From NCBI RefSeq assembly GCF_963678635.1, contig NC_087065.1:50786452-50850451 (forward strand): DNA of 64,000 nucleotides. The letters run 5' to 3'. This stretch comes from Symsagittifera roscoffensis. Its lineage: Eukaryota > Xenacoelomorpha > Acoela > Convolutidae. Positions 45,521 to 57,029 of this stretch are shown here, in pieces; position 1 is the first letter of the stretch, and every line of letters starts with the position of its first letter. Made by a program: the position numbers and the translations under genes. The notes beneath the pieces are model-generated. The model was not told the DNA's origin. It saw only the letters and a program-made list of their open reading frames with translations, and did not search any database.

Positions 45521-46907
45521 AGAAAATGTTCACTCCGATGCAAAACTTAAAGCAGATGAAAAAAAACTGAAACTTTCAGACCCTGATTTACATTTTTGCA
45601 GTAAAACGAAATGAATTTTGTCCAAAACTGAAATTGAAATCAGGCAATATAGAGAGTAAAAACTTTATTTTGCGCTTGATTTTGTCCACTAGTGTATTCG
45701 GTCAACTAAAATTAGAATTATTTCACAACTCGACGAAAAGTACTTCAAGTTTTAATGATAAAGTTTTCACAACCTCGGGAACTGAAGTGGATTCATTCAG
45801 GTTCATATAGCTAAAAAATCATGCCTCAGATTGAAATTAAAGGCTCGCCATAAAATTAATGAGCTCTCATTGAAACAGGTAAAATGGTGTTGTGTTTTAG
45901 CACTTCACTTGAATCCATAGTGACGAGCACTGCAAAATTAATGGAATCACTAATTGAGAAAGAAAAAGGGCTAGGGTGGGTGGAGTCAGAGAATTGTATT
46001 CATTTTCTGAAAAATTAAGTTGGATCCTGAACATTTTTTAAAGCATGTTTTTTTGAACATTTTGCGAAAGCCATATGTTTACTACTCTGGTGCTAAATGA
46101 GAGAATTAGAGTATTTGCCTTCGTCACTTGCATTTGGTTACAAACATAACCCAAGAACTTTGAGAAGAATTTGAAAAAATGTATATATAATTGGTTTATG
46201 GAAAAATGCTAGTCGTAGAGTTTCCACATCTGAAAAACATCTAATTATTGACCTTTCATACAGTTTCTAAACTATTGAAGTTGCTAAAAAATTGTATGAA
46301 TAACTTTTTTTCCGTATACAGAAATTGAATGACTAGCATTTTTGGTCAACACGTAAAATTATGAAAAATGAAGAGCTATTTGAAATTTGTTGTTCCGACC
46401 ATTGAACTTTGTATTCGGGCGTGTTTTAGTTATTTTTTCCTTTTGATTTCCAGGCAAAATCAGGCAACACAAATAATCATTGGACTTGGTTGAGTGATAT
46501 ATCATAACAAAGCCGTTTTAGTCATGATCCGAACCACATTTAAAAATTCCCACAAATTTTTCCTAGTGTCAAGAAAAATTGGTTTAAAAATAAAGGCGAC
46601 CTAGCAGGCTTAAAATAACTTATTTATGCTTATTATAAGCCACGAAAACTTAGTTTTAGTCAAGTATAAGTAATTTTTGCATTTTTTCAGCGAAAATTTT
46701 GGAACCAAAAACTTCAAAATTTTGAAACAAATTATAGAAGTTTTTTCATTTCTGTAACAACTTTTTTATTTTCATTTTTTTGATCATATTTTTTTGATCA
46801 ACCCCAAGAGATTTGAAACACCCATTTTAACTAAATAATTTTTTAAGCAAAGTGATCAGACTTGTGTTTATTCTATAGGTTCAGCAATATAACGCAAACG
46901 TAGCAAA

Positions 46908-47642
46908 ACAAGACTGCTCGTATCAGGGCCAAGCTCTGAATGTTCCAAATGCCTTTTAAGGTCTATGGAGTAGTATTAACTTGAAAAAATTAAGTGTAAT
47001 GTACATTATGAGGCCAAACTGTGCATTTCGGGAATTGTAAGCGGATTCCGCAAGAAGGACGCTCCCTTTGTTCCTCTTTTGTTCTTTCATTTCCTTTGAT
47101 CGTTCCAACAAAAATCTAACATGTTTCAAGACATGTCTCTGGAATCCAGGAACGTAAAGATGCAAAACTGTGCGCCTATCCAGTGTACAGTTTGGCCTCG
47201 TAATGAAATAAATTGAAAAGAAAAAATTATAATTTGAGAATTTTTGTGAAACTCATCCCCCCACACGTCTCATAAAGTAATAAGTGATAGACTTTGCTCC
47301 TATTAACAAATCAATTGTAGCAAATAAGCTTCCATCAACCAATGTGGAACGATTTCTAAGACGGGTTAACTCTCCGGTTACCCTTTAATAACGCGAAATA
47401 TATCGCGCGTTCATTGTCCAAAAGTGGCCAAAATGACCATTTTTAAACCCCCGTAACTCAACGAAAACTAATCACTGATCAAATATATATTTTTTCAAGT
47501 TTAAGCTTAAACAACAATACTTTTTGAATGATTTTTAAAAAAATCAGCCAAAAATGGCTAGTTGAAAAGTCGAAATTTGTCTGAAGAAAAAACCACCCCG
47601 AGCACAAATATTCCGTTACTTTCGTTACGAAAGTTAGAACAA
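46908..47642 (-). repeat. R1 repeat interrupted by a MITE
   Basis: Starts AACAAGACTGCTCGTATCAG. The far end has the perfect hairpin ACTTTCGTTACGAAAGT at 47618-47634. It is continuous when 47005-47204 is removed. Confidence 0.8.
47005..47204. mobile_element. ~200-bp MITE nested in R1
   Basis: Terminal inverted repeats ATTAYGAGGCCAAACTGT. The interior holds GCGGATTCCGC and GGAATCCAGGAACGTA words, also abundant at 62590-62945, 34490-34560 and 36190-36240. The target duplication could not be fixed (TAAT is possible). Confidence 0.7.
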
Positions 47643-47793
47643 TTAAAAAGAAGATAAAAACAGCCGCAAATGTGCGGATTCTTTGAGTTATATACCGAAA
47701 AAATATATCACATGAATGAATTTGCATTCATTCGTAAATGTTAGATAACTTGCGTAAATGTTACATTATTGTGTAGTCTTATTTGTACCAACG

Positions 47794-48100
47794 TTCATTT
47801 GTACCAAAATGAAAAATCGGTCCCATTTCTACCAAAATTATTCAAATCAATTTCTAATTGGTCGAATTGTGAGTCAACGAATTATTACATTAATTTTCTA
47901 CTGTTCAAAGAGAAGAAAACTAAACAGCAGAATAGGGACCGCCGCACTCGCGCCAACGTGTTGCGAGCTTGCCAACAGAGCCAAGAGCTTAAAGTATACG
48001 GCTTAATAGTCTTAGGCCAATTGAATATTTTTGGTACTAACGCGATTGAGACTTTATTTTGGTACAAATGGGACTGATTTATCATTTTGGTACTTGTGAA
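47794..48100. mobile_element. ~307-bp MITE with TACCAAAATG inverted ends
   Basis: The left end (47794-47840) and the reverse complement of the right end (48050-48100) share about 40 bp built on GTACCAAAATGAaAAATCrG and CCCATTTsTACC. The GC-richer centre reads CGCACTCGCGCC. Overlapping short ORFs are shadows of it. Confidence 0.7.
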
Positions 48101-48171
48101 TACTCACCGTCTACAGGAAACATCCAATATGTCAAACAACTGCTACGTCAAATATTCAGTAATAAATGGAA

Positions 48172-48690
48172 ACAAGACTGCTCGTATCAGGGCGAAGCCC
48201 TGAAAGTTCCGATTACCTTTTAAGGTTTATGGAGCAGCAGTAAAAACATTAAAAAAATTAAATGAAATAAAATAAAATGAAAGATTTTTTTTCTTAAATT
48301 TTAATGTTTTTTATACAAATCATCCCCCACACGCCATTTAAAGTACAAAAAGATAGATTTCGTTCCTGGTAACAAATCAATTATGGCAAATAAGCTTCGT
48401 TCAACCAATTTGGAACGATTTATAAGACGGATTAAATCTCCGCTTACGCGTTAATAGCGCGGAATATATCGCGCGTTAATTGTCCCAAATTGGTCAAAAT
48501 GCCCAAAATGGCACTCTTTAAACCCTCATATTTTTACGAAAAAAGGTCACAGGTGAAATATTTTTTCAATTTTAAGCTCAGGACAACAATACCTTTTGAA
48601 TGATATAAAAAAGTTCCGTCAAAAATGGCTTGTTAAAAAGTCGAAATTTGTCTGAAGAAAAAAAACCACCCCGAGCACAAATATTAATTT
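48172..48690 (-). repeat. R1 repeat, best-preserved copy
   Basis: Starts AACAAGACTGCTCG, with the hairpin TCAGGGCGAAGCCCTGA at 48187-48203. The core GCGCGGAATATATCGCGCG is near 48455 and it ends CCGAGCACAAATATT. About 520 bp, non-coding. Confidence 0.85.
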
Positions 48691-49259
48691 GGAAAAAGTA
48701 CGGATGTTTGCTCTATTAAAGATATTTTTCGGATGTTTGCAACTTTTTTTGGTTTTTCTGATGTTTGACATATCGCATCATTGCAAGGTCACACTTGATA
48801 CATGTGTGAAATACTGAAATTGTTTGCGAGTAGAATGCACATATATTGTTTATACGATGAACTGATTTGAGAGAGAGTTTTCCTGAAATTGTTTATTTCT
48901 AATGTTAGATTGAAAAAAGATAGTTTCTGTACAAAAATTATTAGGCAATTGTACAAGCTCTTTTTAGTTGGGAATTTTTGTTGGGTACAATTTGGTGTTC
49001 CTTGAAGTTCTTCATTTCCAAGGATCAGTTATTTTTTTGCAAGTTTTTTCATCATAATTAGAATAAACATTTTTCTCATGTGTGAAATCGAAATTACATT
49101 CTTTAAATTCATAGCTGGTGCTAGAATTTTCATTGAAATGAAACATTTTTTGTTGATAAACGTAGTTTTGTTACTTTGCCGGCCGGCTAAGTTGCAAGTT
49201 TTTTTTTCACACTGAAGAATAAATAGCAGAAGGCAAGGAGGTATGGGCAAGTGACTGAC

Positions 49260-49413
49260 CAGAGCATGAAGAGTCCTAGGACGGCGTTGATGGGATTTCC
49301 CATCTGTTCGAACTTGTGCTTGCAGCTGGAGTCGAACCTGCCCGTCCTGGGTCCGAGGAGGAAGGCGGCCACCAGAGATGTAACTCCGCCCACCAGGTGC
49401 ACAGCGCCACTGC
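49260..49413 (-). CDS. Amt: Amt exon, 154 bp (first pore histidine)
   Basis: The acceptor is GTGAGCAG before GCAGTGGC and the donor is CTCTG|GTCAGT. It encodes GSGAVHLVGGVTSLVAAF, where His matches the first of the twin pore histidines. It continues with LLGPRTGRFDSS and MGNPINAVLGLFMLW, a loop and helix well conserved in eukaryotic Amt proteins. It enters in phase 1 and leaves in phase 2; the split Trp codon is completed by the next exon. The intron before it is 11.4 kb and contains a whole LTR retrotransposon. Confidence 0.95.
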
Positions 49414-50376
49414 CTGCTCACAAACAACAACAACAATAATCGGCACACTTCTCAAAAACAGGTTCAATCACTTGATTTCACCTAGCTAATTGGGTTTGAT
49501 TACAACTTAAATTCTTAATTAAATTGTTTTATTATTTCTTTGTTTTGCATATACTGTTTGATTCATGGACTAGTTGACGATTAACAATTTAGTTCATAAT
49601 CAATTCAACTTTTGAGCTCTTTGCATTTTCAGTTCAAAGAGTTTGTAAAAATTGAAGAAGCTGATGAAGTTATAAGCATTTAGGGGTACCAGAGAGCTAA
49701 TGCTTCTTTGTAGTAGCACTATGGTCACGTAACAAAAATTTCAAAAGCCAAAACTTCAATTTTAACAGCAGGTTTTGATAAGGTTTTCATGGGTTTTCAA
49801 GTGTTAACACTGACGCTGGCGACCGCTGTCTCTTTGCAAAAACGTGAACAATGCCAAGAGTCTTGAAAGAAAATTGCAGAAATACTCCGGAATTTTTCAG
49901 GGTCGAAGCTACAATGAATTTTATTTACCGTGATATTAGTACATATTGTGATACAGCGGCGGACTTATGGGGGGGGGGGGGTGCACGCCTCCCCCTGGGA
50001 ACTCGACTCCTTGCCGACCTAAAGAGTCTTCTTTAGTACTATTTGAAGACATCCACTTTTGGCTAGTCGAAATTGTTTTGAAGGTGCGTTTGGCGCCTGT
50101 ATATACTCTAATTGTGACGAGGAATTTTTCAGATACTGACTTTGCTAAATCATCTTGCTTGCGGGAAAAATCAAAAAGTTAACTTAAAAGGACTCGAAAA
50201 AATTTTATTGAAAAAAAAAAAGCTTTTTATAGCATCCGAGCAAATTTTACCCCCGGGTTGTTAAAAAATGCTTGTAATCACCAGCGGATTTAGGAGGGGG
50301 CAATACGAAAGCGGTTTCAATTTTATAATGAATTCGTTTTTTTTGTTTTCTCGCACGTGTAATAATTTTCTTAATA

Positions 50377-51111
50377 CAGTGCTGATTTAAATTATCCGGA
50401 ATAAACGAACAAAACTTGAATTTTCAAACGCGTTTTTCTCAAATTGGGTTAAGATTAGAGAAAAAGTGAAGAGAACAAAAGTTGCTTAGAATTTCACCAG
50501 AATTAATATGATGTTATTTTTTCTCCGAAATTCACAACCAAATTTTTACCCCAAAAATGGGTCATTTCGGCTTTTTTCAATTAATCAAGAATTACGCTGA
50601 AACTATTTTGTTAATTGATAAAAATATTATATCATTAGAAGCCTCTTACGCAGCCCAACAAAGTTTAAGAAGGGTTATTTCTCCAAAAATTTGCGCAAAT
50701 TGTGTAAAAAGTTTGTTTTTAAGCAAAGATTCTGGGTTTTATATAGTAAAAATCACATTTATTGATTATCAAGTGAAAATTTTTTCTCTTATACTGGTTT
50801 TTGGAGATTTATCCTTTCTTAAACTTTGTTGGGCTGCGTAAGAGGCTTCTAATGATATAATATTCTTATCAATTAACAAAGTAGTTTCAGCGTAATTCTT
50901 GATTAATTGAAAAAAGCCAAAATAACCCATTTTTGGGGTTAAAATTTGGTTGAGAATTTCGGAGAAAAAATGGCATCATATTAATTCTGGTGAAATTCTA
51001 AGCAACTTTTGTTCTCTTCACTTTTTTGTCTAATCTTAACCCAATTTGAGAAAAACGCGTTTGAAAATTCAAGTTTTGTTCGTTTTGTCCGGATAATTTA
51101 AATCAGCACTG
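50377..51111. mobile_element. Foldback Tc1/mariner- or pogo-like MITE, 735 bp
   Basis: Arms of about 300 bp are near-perfect reverse complements around a ~130-bp spacer. The tips are CAGTGCTGATTTAAATTATC and its complement, flanked by TA on both sides (50375-50376, 51112-51113). The 94-codon frame at 50557-50841 crosses the spacer and is not considered a gene. Confidence 0.88.
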
Positions 51112-52719
51112 TAGAATATGCATTAGTGAATGTAAGTAATAGTGAATTCACGATGTGGGAGAGATTTGCCGGAAGTTTTCTCCCAGATATGCAAGTTTTT
51201 TTAATTTTTTTTTTTTGATATAACACCCTTTCCAGTACTCCTCCCCCCCCCCCCCCCCCCCCCCCTTAAGATTATGATTAGGACATTGCTGATATCTAAA
51301 GAGTTGAGAAGATCTCCTGCAGAAAATTAAGAAACTGAGGTTGCAGTCTTAAAAAAAATTTTTTTCTCAGGTTTTCTTCTCTGTTCGCAGATTGCACGGC
51401 TTATTAGATGGGCTTTAATGTAATTTGTGTCGCATTTGAAAAAATTTTTTCCAAAAACTGTTTGTCATACAATTTTCATCAATGAAAAAATTTTAGTCAT
51501 ACAATTTCCATTTATGGCAAAAAAGTTTGTCATACAATTTGCATTTATGAGAATTGTATGATAAGCATTTTTGGTCAACCCGGGTATCGTTTCAAAATAG
51601 TCTTAGTAAACTTACTATTTTAACTCTTCGAACCTTTCACTATTTTTAAACTAGCCATAAAATAAAAGTCAACTACAACATATTTGCATTGTTGCCTAGC
51701 GATCTCAGCTATTTTTATTTTTTTAAACGTGGCGTAGTCAAACGAGTCAAATCTTCTTAGAATTTTTTGAATCAACACCGAATGGTAAACATAGATATTG
51801 GGGCAAATGGTCGGAGACATTTTGAAGCGACCGGGGATCAGGTCCTACGAGTCGCAAGAGATGAACGAAAGAAGCCGGCTAACTTATCTACAACCAAGAA
51901 GTTCGCAGACGAAAAACAGAAAATAACGCAAAGCACATTGAACTACAGACAGGGAATAACTGCAAAAAGTTCATTTAAACTGAAAAACTTGATTTAACAT
52001 AATTGAAAGAAGTACAAAAAAGTTTTGCCATCAAAAACTCCAACAAAAGCGTGTTTTGGATAGAATTTTTGCAGAGTTTTGTGAATTGTTTATGTAAACT
52101 TTTGCTCTAAAAAGTTTAAAAAGAAACATCTCACTTCTTGAGCTGCCTGAGACCAAAAATGTAATAAATGGGGTCACAAAGTTCATTCTGCTGAGCACCG
52201 TAGAAGCTCAGCCAAAAACAACGCGAACAAGGTAGACCAAAATCTCATCAGCCCGGCCAACATTTCCGACGGAATAATATTCATGACAACCCCGAAGTTG
52301 GGGTAAGTCTTGACAACTTTCTGGTTCTAACAGTAGACAGTGAAAGCAAAGTAACTGCTGCCAGGAACCGTAATGAAAAAACTTGGTTAAAAAACCTTAT
52401 AATTATTATCCATAGAACTCCGGTGGGTTAAAAACTGGGTTAAAAAAACTTATAATTATTATCCATGGATTTCCGGTGGGGGAAGCTATGAAAATCTAAT
52501 TCAAACCCCTGAAAATTTAGTTTTATTAGGGTTTTGGTTAAAAAAACAGTGAAATGAAGTGTTAGTTAAACTGCGATGAATTGAAAAAAAAGTAGAGACA
52601 AAAAATATAAATTTTATTCTGAAATGTAACATTTTATGAAACGTAATTCGTAGCAACTGCACTAAACAGGAAATGAGATAATTTTGAACAAAATTGTAAA
52701 TTTCAAGAATAACCCCTCG

Positions 52720-52935
52720 AAAAAATCCATTATAATTGATTATAATTGATTAAAAATGGATTATTTTGCCTCGAAAACAAGTTTCATTTTCTTTCAAAAA
52801 TAATCGATCATAATCGATTATATTCGGATTTTATTGATTAGAAGAATAGTTTCATTATAATCCATTTTAATCGATGATAATCGATTATTATCGAAATTTA
52901 TTGAGACAGACCACGAAAATTCAATATAATCGATT
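52720..52935 (+). repeat. TAATCGATTATAATCGAT-type palindromic array
   Basis: Degenerate repeats of TATAATCGATTATTATCG and TCCATTATAATTGATTATAA. Same word family as 25105-25260 and 25855-25960. Confidence 0.6.
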
Positions 52936-53204
52936 ACTATCCATGGAACTTCGGTGCGGGAGTGCTACTATATTTCAAGGTTGATTGAAACGTGTGTTGT
53001 TGAGTTCAATTGACATTTCATGCCTGCCAAAAACGCAACGGTTTTTTGGGATTGCCAACTGTTGTTCATAAGTAATCTGAATGAATTTATTCAAACTTTC
53101 CGCTTCTCGTTATGAAGAATTAGTGTCTGCGTAATTTTTTTTAGCCCTTCGAACCTTTTACTTCTTTTAAGTTGGTCTTAGTTCAAAAATCAACTGCACC
53201 GTCT

Positions 53205-53352
53205 TTGTATCGTCATTGGATATATTTTCATCTGGAGAATAAAAAATTAGGAGATCAAGTGACAATTGTTTCTTGGGACGAAGGAATATTTTGTCATCGG
53301 ATATATTTTCACCTAGAGAACAAAAAATTAGGAGATCAAGTGACAATCCATT
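53205..53352 (+). repeat. ~80-bp direct duplication
   Basis: GGATATATTTTCAYCTRGAG to GGAGATCAAGTGACAAT occurs twice, at about 53218-53267 and 53299-53347. An ORF here (IYFHLENKKLGDQVTI twice) follows the duplication. Confidence 0.7.
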
Positions 53353-53469
53353 TTAATGGAAACGGTAGCAGCATTGGAAGACAAGTTGACATTTTGTATT
53401 GTATGAAGCATGGTGCCGATTTGCCCGGGTTGAGGTGCTCGGCTCATGATTCAACCGAAACAGCCAAAC

Positions 53470-53790
53470 GATGTCCGTTTTTGACTTTTTCAGTAGAACG
53501 ATGTCCGTTTTCGACTTTGTTCGACTATAGCGGGCATTGTTCGACCTTACTCGATTTTGTTTGACTTGGCCGGAAATTGATCGACTTTGTTCGATTTAAT
53601 TCGACTTTATCGGAAATTGTTTATTTTTTAGATAAACCGCTCAAAACCGTTCAAATCTTGCGCGGTTTTTGAGCGGTTGTTTTAGAAAAACCGTTCAAAA
53701 ACAGCTCAAACCGCTCACTTTGAAGCAAGATTTTGAGCGTAATTGTCTAAAAAAAACCGCTCAAGCCGCTCAAATCTTGCTTCAAATAAG
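53470..53790 (+). repeat. Short tandem arrays TCGACTTTGTTCGACT and ACCGCTCAAA
   Basis: 53470-53620 has repeated GTTCGACTTTG/ACGATGTCCGTTTTYGACTT words. 53630-53790 has repeated AACCGCTCAAAnCGCTCAAA in both orientations. Confidence 0.7.
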
Positions 53791-53957
53791 GTGAAAAATC
53801 TCGCTCGGGAAGTAAGGGAAGTCAAAATTGGTAGAGGCAAACAGCCAATACAAGTTATAATATGAAACAAGAACTAGTGGATGGGGAAGAAGAACAGCAC
53901 TTCGTTGCAGCCGAGTTGTAAGTAATGAATCGTTATGACCGGTTTTATTAGTTTCAA

Positions 53958-54062
53958 AAACAGTACTGAATCAGTACTGGAACAGTACTGCAATTTTCTG
54001 CCCTGATTTTAACAACTATCAATGCTATCATGCACTTGCCCAGTACTGTTACAGTACTGATT
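53958..54062 (+). repeat. CAGTACTG palindrome cluster
   Basis: Five copies of the palindromic word CAGTACTG in about 100 bp (three at 53960-53992 and two at 54040-54060). Confidence 0.75.
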
Positions 54063-54481
54063 AAATAATGTTGCAGTTTTGAAATAGCGCTGATTTTCAC
54101 TGGCAGACCAATCCGCAAAGGAACAATCTTTGCTCGGGCAAAAAAAATGGTGTGGAACATTTGGAATGCCATTTTCAAATATTGAATTTCAATAGCTTCA
54201 TCAAGTCAAGTAAGCGCAGTCAATCAAGGCTACGAAATAGTTTCCAAAAACAAAACAAAAATATCAAAAATTTCAGGTTCCCATTATGAAAACATTTATT
54301 GATCATTTATTGATTTATTAATTTTCGACTCCATTGACAAGGAAAGAGATGCGAGTCTTCGCCATCAGCCCAGTGATAGATGGGAATGGGAATGAAAACA
54401 AAATATATCTGAAAGTCAAAAACCACCATCTCATTAAAGAAAAATCACTTTCCAAAATCGTTGTGCGAACCCTGCGTTTTT

Positions 54482-54704
54482 TGCCCAGAAAGATTTAATG
54501 ATGGTGTAAATTTCAGATAGAAAAAATTAGGGCTGCAATGCAATAAGTTAGTCGGAGATATTGAACTAGAAGTCAACCAAAGGTGACAGACAACTCCGAA
54601 GGTTAATTACCACTTAGCACCAGAATTTACGCAATTGATTGAAAGCATTGAAACGAGATACTTGAAACTGAAATGGACTGTGAACTAATTTAATAACTAT
54701 GACA
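54482..54704 (-). repeat. 3' LTR of gypsy element
   Basis: Similar to the 5' LTR but about 44 bp longer, with extra segments near 54585-54650. The outer TGTCA end has decayed to TGCCC; the inner end TGACA is intact. Confidence 0.8.
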
Positions 54705-54716
54705 TACCCCTTCTTG
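54705..54716 (-). promoter_or_regulatory. Polypurine tract of gypsy element
   Basis: AAGAAGGGGTA directly before the 3' LTR on the minus strand. Confidence 0.6.
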
Positions 54717-55949
54717 TGGAGATGGGAAAAAATAAAATTAAAGTACTGAAAAATTTTCAGAATTAATGACAAGAGTTTTTAGCTAATGTTTGAGTTTTAA
54801 AAATGATAATGGTTTAACCGAAAAATTTAGCTTTCGACCGCTATACGGTCTGTCCTCTCCATGGACTACTACTTTTAAAAGTTTGAATTGAGGGCTTTTG
54901 GTAGGTATTTTAAGCATCTTCCTTTTCTCATTCACCTAATTCTCTCCCCTCTCCGGGTTGTTGGATATGGTCGATTGAGACAGACCCCATTTTGTTTACC
55001 GCCGTTCACTTCCTCTCGCTTCGCCTTGATGTCATTTTGTCCTACGAACTTGCTAGTGCCTGACTCGATTGAGATAACAGTCTCTGCCTTCTTACTCGCA
55101 TTTTTGCGTTTTCTTTCGAAAATTCCGCTGTTCCCAATGCCGCAGGCTCGCTCTGCCCAATTTTCGCATGCTCCGTTTCCTTTTTATTTCGTTCTTCCGT
55201 CTTTCTTGCGATTGTACACTCTGTAACCGTATCGTGGTCGCTTGGTAGAACTCACTTGGCCTGGATGGCCGTTTTCGTTCCGAGAGTCGCTTGCTCTTCT
55301 GCTTCTGTGTTAGGCCTGTACGCTTGCTCAACTGGATTTCCGTTGCTTGCTTCCATCTCCACCGGTGAACTTGTTTCCGGGGCCCTAACTGCTCCTCGTG
55401 CTGGCATTCTTCTTGCTGCTAGCGGCATGTCGTCCTGGTTGTCAATTTCAAATTGGTTTCTGTGGTCGATTCGTCTAGCGTTTTGCGTTGGTAGGCTGCT
55501 GCTCGTGGTCTTATTCGGTTTTTCGAACTCGATTGTCTCTCGGCCATGATTTTGTCTTCAAGTTCTGTGGCGTAGGTGGGGCGTTAATGGCTCTGGGGGC
55601 TCTTTTCTTAGATGTAGTGACTTTTGGCAACCCCACTCTTGACCTCTCAAGAACAGCATTGTTATTCAATCTAGCTGTGAGCGCAATTTTTGACACTATC
55701 TTGGACTTAGGTAGTTTACGTTTATGTTTCTATCCCTCGCCCTTTGCAGAACGATCTCCGGTGACAAGGTCGACGCCGATGATCCCCCTTCTAGCCCGAT
55801 TGCCAATTCTCCGTTCTGTTTATTCAGCTGGTCTTCCGCCAGTCTTATCGGGTGGTGTCTGTTCTTGATATTGTGGACATTATCAGATCAGACCTTCCAG
55901 TTCGTATCTGCCGGGTGAGGCATCCTTTGCGCCACTGGGTCTCGTTCAT
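54717..55949 (-). pseudogene. pol C-terminus and 3' region of gypsy element
   Basis: Relatively GC-rich, with minus-strand frames 55696-55511 and 55331-55092 rich in Lys/Arg/Ser (QKSKRLSERKRPSRPSE). They are probably the basic C-terminal tail of pol. Long plus-strand frames here (55256-55868) are mirror images and not genes. Confidence 0.45.
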
Positions 55950-57000
55950 CTAAACAAGAATAGTTTGAACGTTTTACTCTAGCCTAGTTTAGATTCATTA
56001 GTGACGGCTTCCTTGAAACCTATTTGGCTCCCGACCGCAGTGAGCTTCAAATGGCGATGATTTTAGCGTGGCATTTTTTGAAAAATTTAGAACTCAGAGA
56101 ACCTTTTCAGGCATTTTCTCCATTGGTTTCGGTTTTTTTTCTCGAGCGATAATAAACTCTGAGTTCTTCAAACTATCAATTGTTCGTTTGACGCATCCCG
56201 TTGTTCGGAGATTGTTCAGAGGTGATGGGATTATCTCAATTCCATTTCGTTACAACAGTATTTAACATCTTTCGAAAATTGTCCCTTGATCGAGATGGAT
56301 CTGTCACTGTTCGCTCTGGGTGTTTAGATAATTTTTCAGAGATTTTAAGGTTTTATCATACTCATTTGAACTACAAATCATGACCAATGGCCATTTTGAG
56401 AACCGGTCTACCGCTAGAAGAAGATAATTTTTGGATTCATTTCGGCAGTTGATCAGCCCCCAGAAATCTAACTGCATTGATTCTTTTGGTTTTTTTGATT
56501 CGGTTATTTTCCCCACGTTCAATTTGAGCACAATTTTCTCAAGTTCATACCGGCTAGTGCACACTCTCGACAATTTTCCGCTATTGATGCAAAGCTGCGA
56601 TATATGTACGCTTACAATATATATTTTTGGCCGCCTAGTTTATGTGGGACACTCCATGATGATAATAGTGTTATCTATAGTTCACCGCTACATATATGGA
56701 TTTCAGAGTCACCAGCTTCTCGTCCATCTCGCCTTTTCTCGTCACCAGATTCTCGTCTTTTAATTGAAAATCATGAGTCTACCGCGCGTTAAACTCGCGC
56801 ATTGCGTAAATTTTTGTTCTGTATTTCAGGTTATTTGCATTCAATCATTCTTATAAATGCTTCTGATTGGGAGTCTGCACGATATTGGGGTTCAATAAAT
56901 CTAAAATTGAATAGCTCTGGAAGCTTGCTTTGCTTATTTAAAGTTTTTCAATCAGGCGGAATTGTGGAAGTTTTCAAGTTTAACCAGCGGATAATTTTTG
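55950..57000 (-). pseudogene. Integrase of gypsy element
   Basis: Frame 56573-56304 reads ESMQLDFWGLINCRNESKNY, then LLLAVDRFSKWPLV, the start of the rve core with the first catalytic Asp in QLDF. Upstream, at 56580-56780, His/Cys residues of the N-terminal zinc domain can be guessed, but stops intervene. Confidence 0.8.
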
Positions 57001-57029
57001 CCCGGAAAGGCAGAAGAAGTTTAGATTCT

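Larger units (their letters stand above)
41497..49259 (-). other. Amt intron 3 (7.8 kb), repeat-filled
   Basis: Contains the palindrome at 42248-42954, the triplicated block 43294-44890, MITEs and two R1 copies, all listed separately. Bases 45530-46900 and 48700-49259 show no assigned feature. Bases 43010-43290 hold a pair of inverted segments around TACCTCCGA (43130-43250). Confidence 0.5.

Noticed and set aside
50557-50841. 94-codon plus-strand ORF
   Set aside because: It lies across the arm and spacer of the foldback element; the arms alone explain it.
51240-51265. Run of C as a regulatory element
   Set aside because: Homopolymers of this kind are scattered through the window and it may partly be a sequencing artefact.
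53172-53564. 130-codon ORF with a duplicated IYFHLENKKLGDQVTI
   Set aside because: The duplication is a DNA-level tandem repeat, codon usage is unremarkable and no domain is seen.
55256-55868. Long plus-strand ORFs, hydrophobic in appearance
   Set aside because: They are opposite the basic pol tail of the minus-strand gypsy element.
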